Origin: Tannerellaceae bacterium
GTDB taxonomy: Bacteria; Bacteroidota; Bacteroidia; Bacteroidales; Tannerellaceae
Assembly: GCA_031273385.1 (NCBI GenBank)
Contig: JAISRY010000182.1
Location: 1-26,616, forward strand
Direction of reading: 5' to 3'
Length of the DNA: 26,616 nt
Below the pieces are notes generated by a model. It did no database searches. It was not told where the DNA came from and saw only the letters and a list, made by a program, of their open reading frames with translations. Below, one piece after another: positions 26,272 to 26,616 of this stretch; position 1 is the stretch's first letter, and every line of letters starts with the position of its first letter. A program made the translations under genes and the position numbers.

Positions 26272-26371
26272 ACACAACTGTGTAGGTCGGGCTACACAAT
26301 TGTGTGGGACTGACTACACAGTTGTGTACGCCTCACTACACAATTGTCTGCGTCCGGCTACACTATTGTGC
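26272..26371. repeat. Five 12-bp palindromes at exact 22-bp spacing
   Basis: Copies begin at 26272, 26294, 26316, 26338 and 26360: ACACAACTGTGT, ACACAATTGTGT, ACACAGTTGTGT, ACACAATTGTCT and ACACTATTGTGC. Consensus is ACACA-NN-TGTGT. Copies 1 and 3 are reverse complements of each other; copies 4 and 5 are degenerate at their ends. Each spacer is 10 bases, differs in sequence, but ends in CT. The 22-base period is about two helical turns, so bound dimers would line up on one DNA face. A period of 22 cannot be coding repeats. Too short for CRISPR. Confidence 0.85.
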
Positions 26372-26453
26372 CGTTTTGAATCCGGTGCAAAATAGGGCAA
26401 AAATCCCTCCAAATAAAGTTCTCGTTTTTTTGCCTTCACCCTTTCACCTTTCG

Positions 26454-26616
26454 CACAACACACTGACAGACAAACAAAGGTGGTGAAGGGAGGGTGAAAG
26501 GAGGGTGAATGGAGGTGCAAGAAAGATGAAACGGCGGCGGAAAGGAGGATTCCCGCTTCCTTTCACCTCCTTTCACCCTCCCTTCACCACATTTGTTTGT
26601 CTGTCAGTGTGTTGTG
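26454..26616. repeat. 51-bp inverted repeat with internal 11-bp units
   Basis: Arms 26454-26504 and 26566-26616 are reverse complements over 51 bases with one mismatch, separated by 61 bases. Inside the left arm and just past it, 26482-26514 is three 11-base units GGTGAA(G/A/T)GGAG; the right arm carries the complementary pyrimidine version. A third, pyrimidine-rich copy (CCTTCACCCTTTCACC) lies outside the left arm at about 26433-26449, so alternative pairings are possible. The right arm ends at the window edge, so its full extent is unknown. No open frame of merit is present. Confidence 0.85.

Noticed and set aside
26272..26371. CRISPR array
   Set aside because: Repeats are 12 bp and spacers 10 bp, far below CRISPR sizes, and no cas gene is in view.
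26304..26486. Small frame across the palindrome array
   Set aside because: The 22-bp period is not a multiple of three, so the repeats are not protein repeats; no promoter or conserved motif.

Overview
The window looks like a chromosomal segment of a Bacteroidota, most likely a Bacteroidales member of the Tannerella/Parabacteroides type. The grounds are a SusC/RagA-type TonB-dependent receptor, Bacteroidota-style -7 promoter boxes (TAnnTTTG) in front of many genes, an adenosylcobalamin-dependent ribonucleotide reductase beside dnaA, and a CBM20-GH77 glucanotransferase. The genus is inferred from recalled gene order and was not tested. I support 17 protein-coding genes; 16 are on the minus strand and one (a bactofilin) is on the plus strand. 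I see no rRNA, tRNA, CRISPR array, transposase or intact mobile element.

Layout, left to right. 1-520 holds no gene. It contains a strong hairpin, a 407-bp MITE-like nested inverted repeat enclosing two 92-bp tandem units, and a 7-bp minisatellite that runs into the stop codon of the next gene. 521-6017 is a sugar-uptake and sugar-oxidation block: an STN-domain SusC receptor without a SusD partner in view, a Tat-exported Gfo/Idh/MocA oxidoreductase, and a DUF1080 (3-keto-glycoside hydrolase family) protein. 6112-13704 is the nitrogen-assimilation operon gltB-gltD-asnB, read leftwards. 13819-14646 holds folB and the bactofilin, fired from back-to-back promoters. 14658-21467 is malQ-nrdJ-dnaA: glycogen/maltodextrin metabolism, dNTP supply and replication initiation. 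21808-23520 is an envelope pair (an MCE/MlaD-like protein and a cell-wall amidase). 23634-24728 is the ribosomal-protein operon rpsF-rpsR-rplI. 24813-26090 is serS.

How the genes work together. GltB/GltD make glutamate from glutamine and 2-oxoglutarate, and AsnB spends glutamine to make asparagine, so the operon allocates amide nitrogen. The exported oxidoreductase and the DUF1080 protein fit a two-step oxidative cleavage of glycosides, possibly fed by the receptor next door. NrdJ beside DnaA ties B12-dependent dNTP synthesis to the replication neighbourhood.

The region most worth a second look is the gene-free right end (26091-26616). It carries AT-rich 21-bp tandem units, then five 12-bp palindromes spaced at exactly 22 bp, then a 51-bp inverted repeat made partly of 11-bp units. 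This layered architecture is not explained by serS and resembles an operator array, an iteron cluster or an undescribed repeat element. It touches the window edge, so its right limit is unknown.
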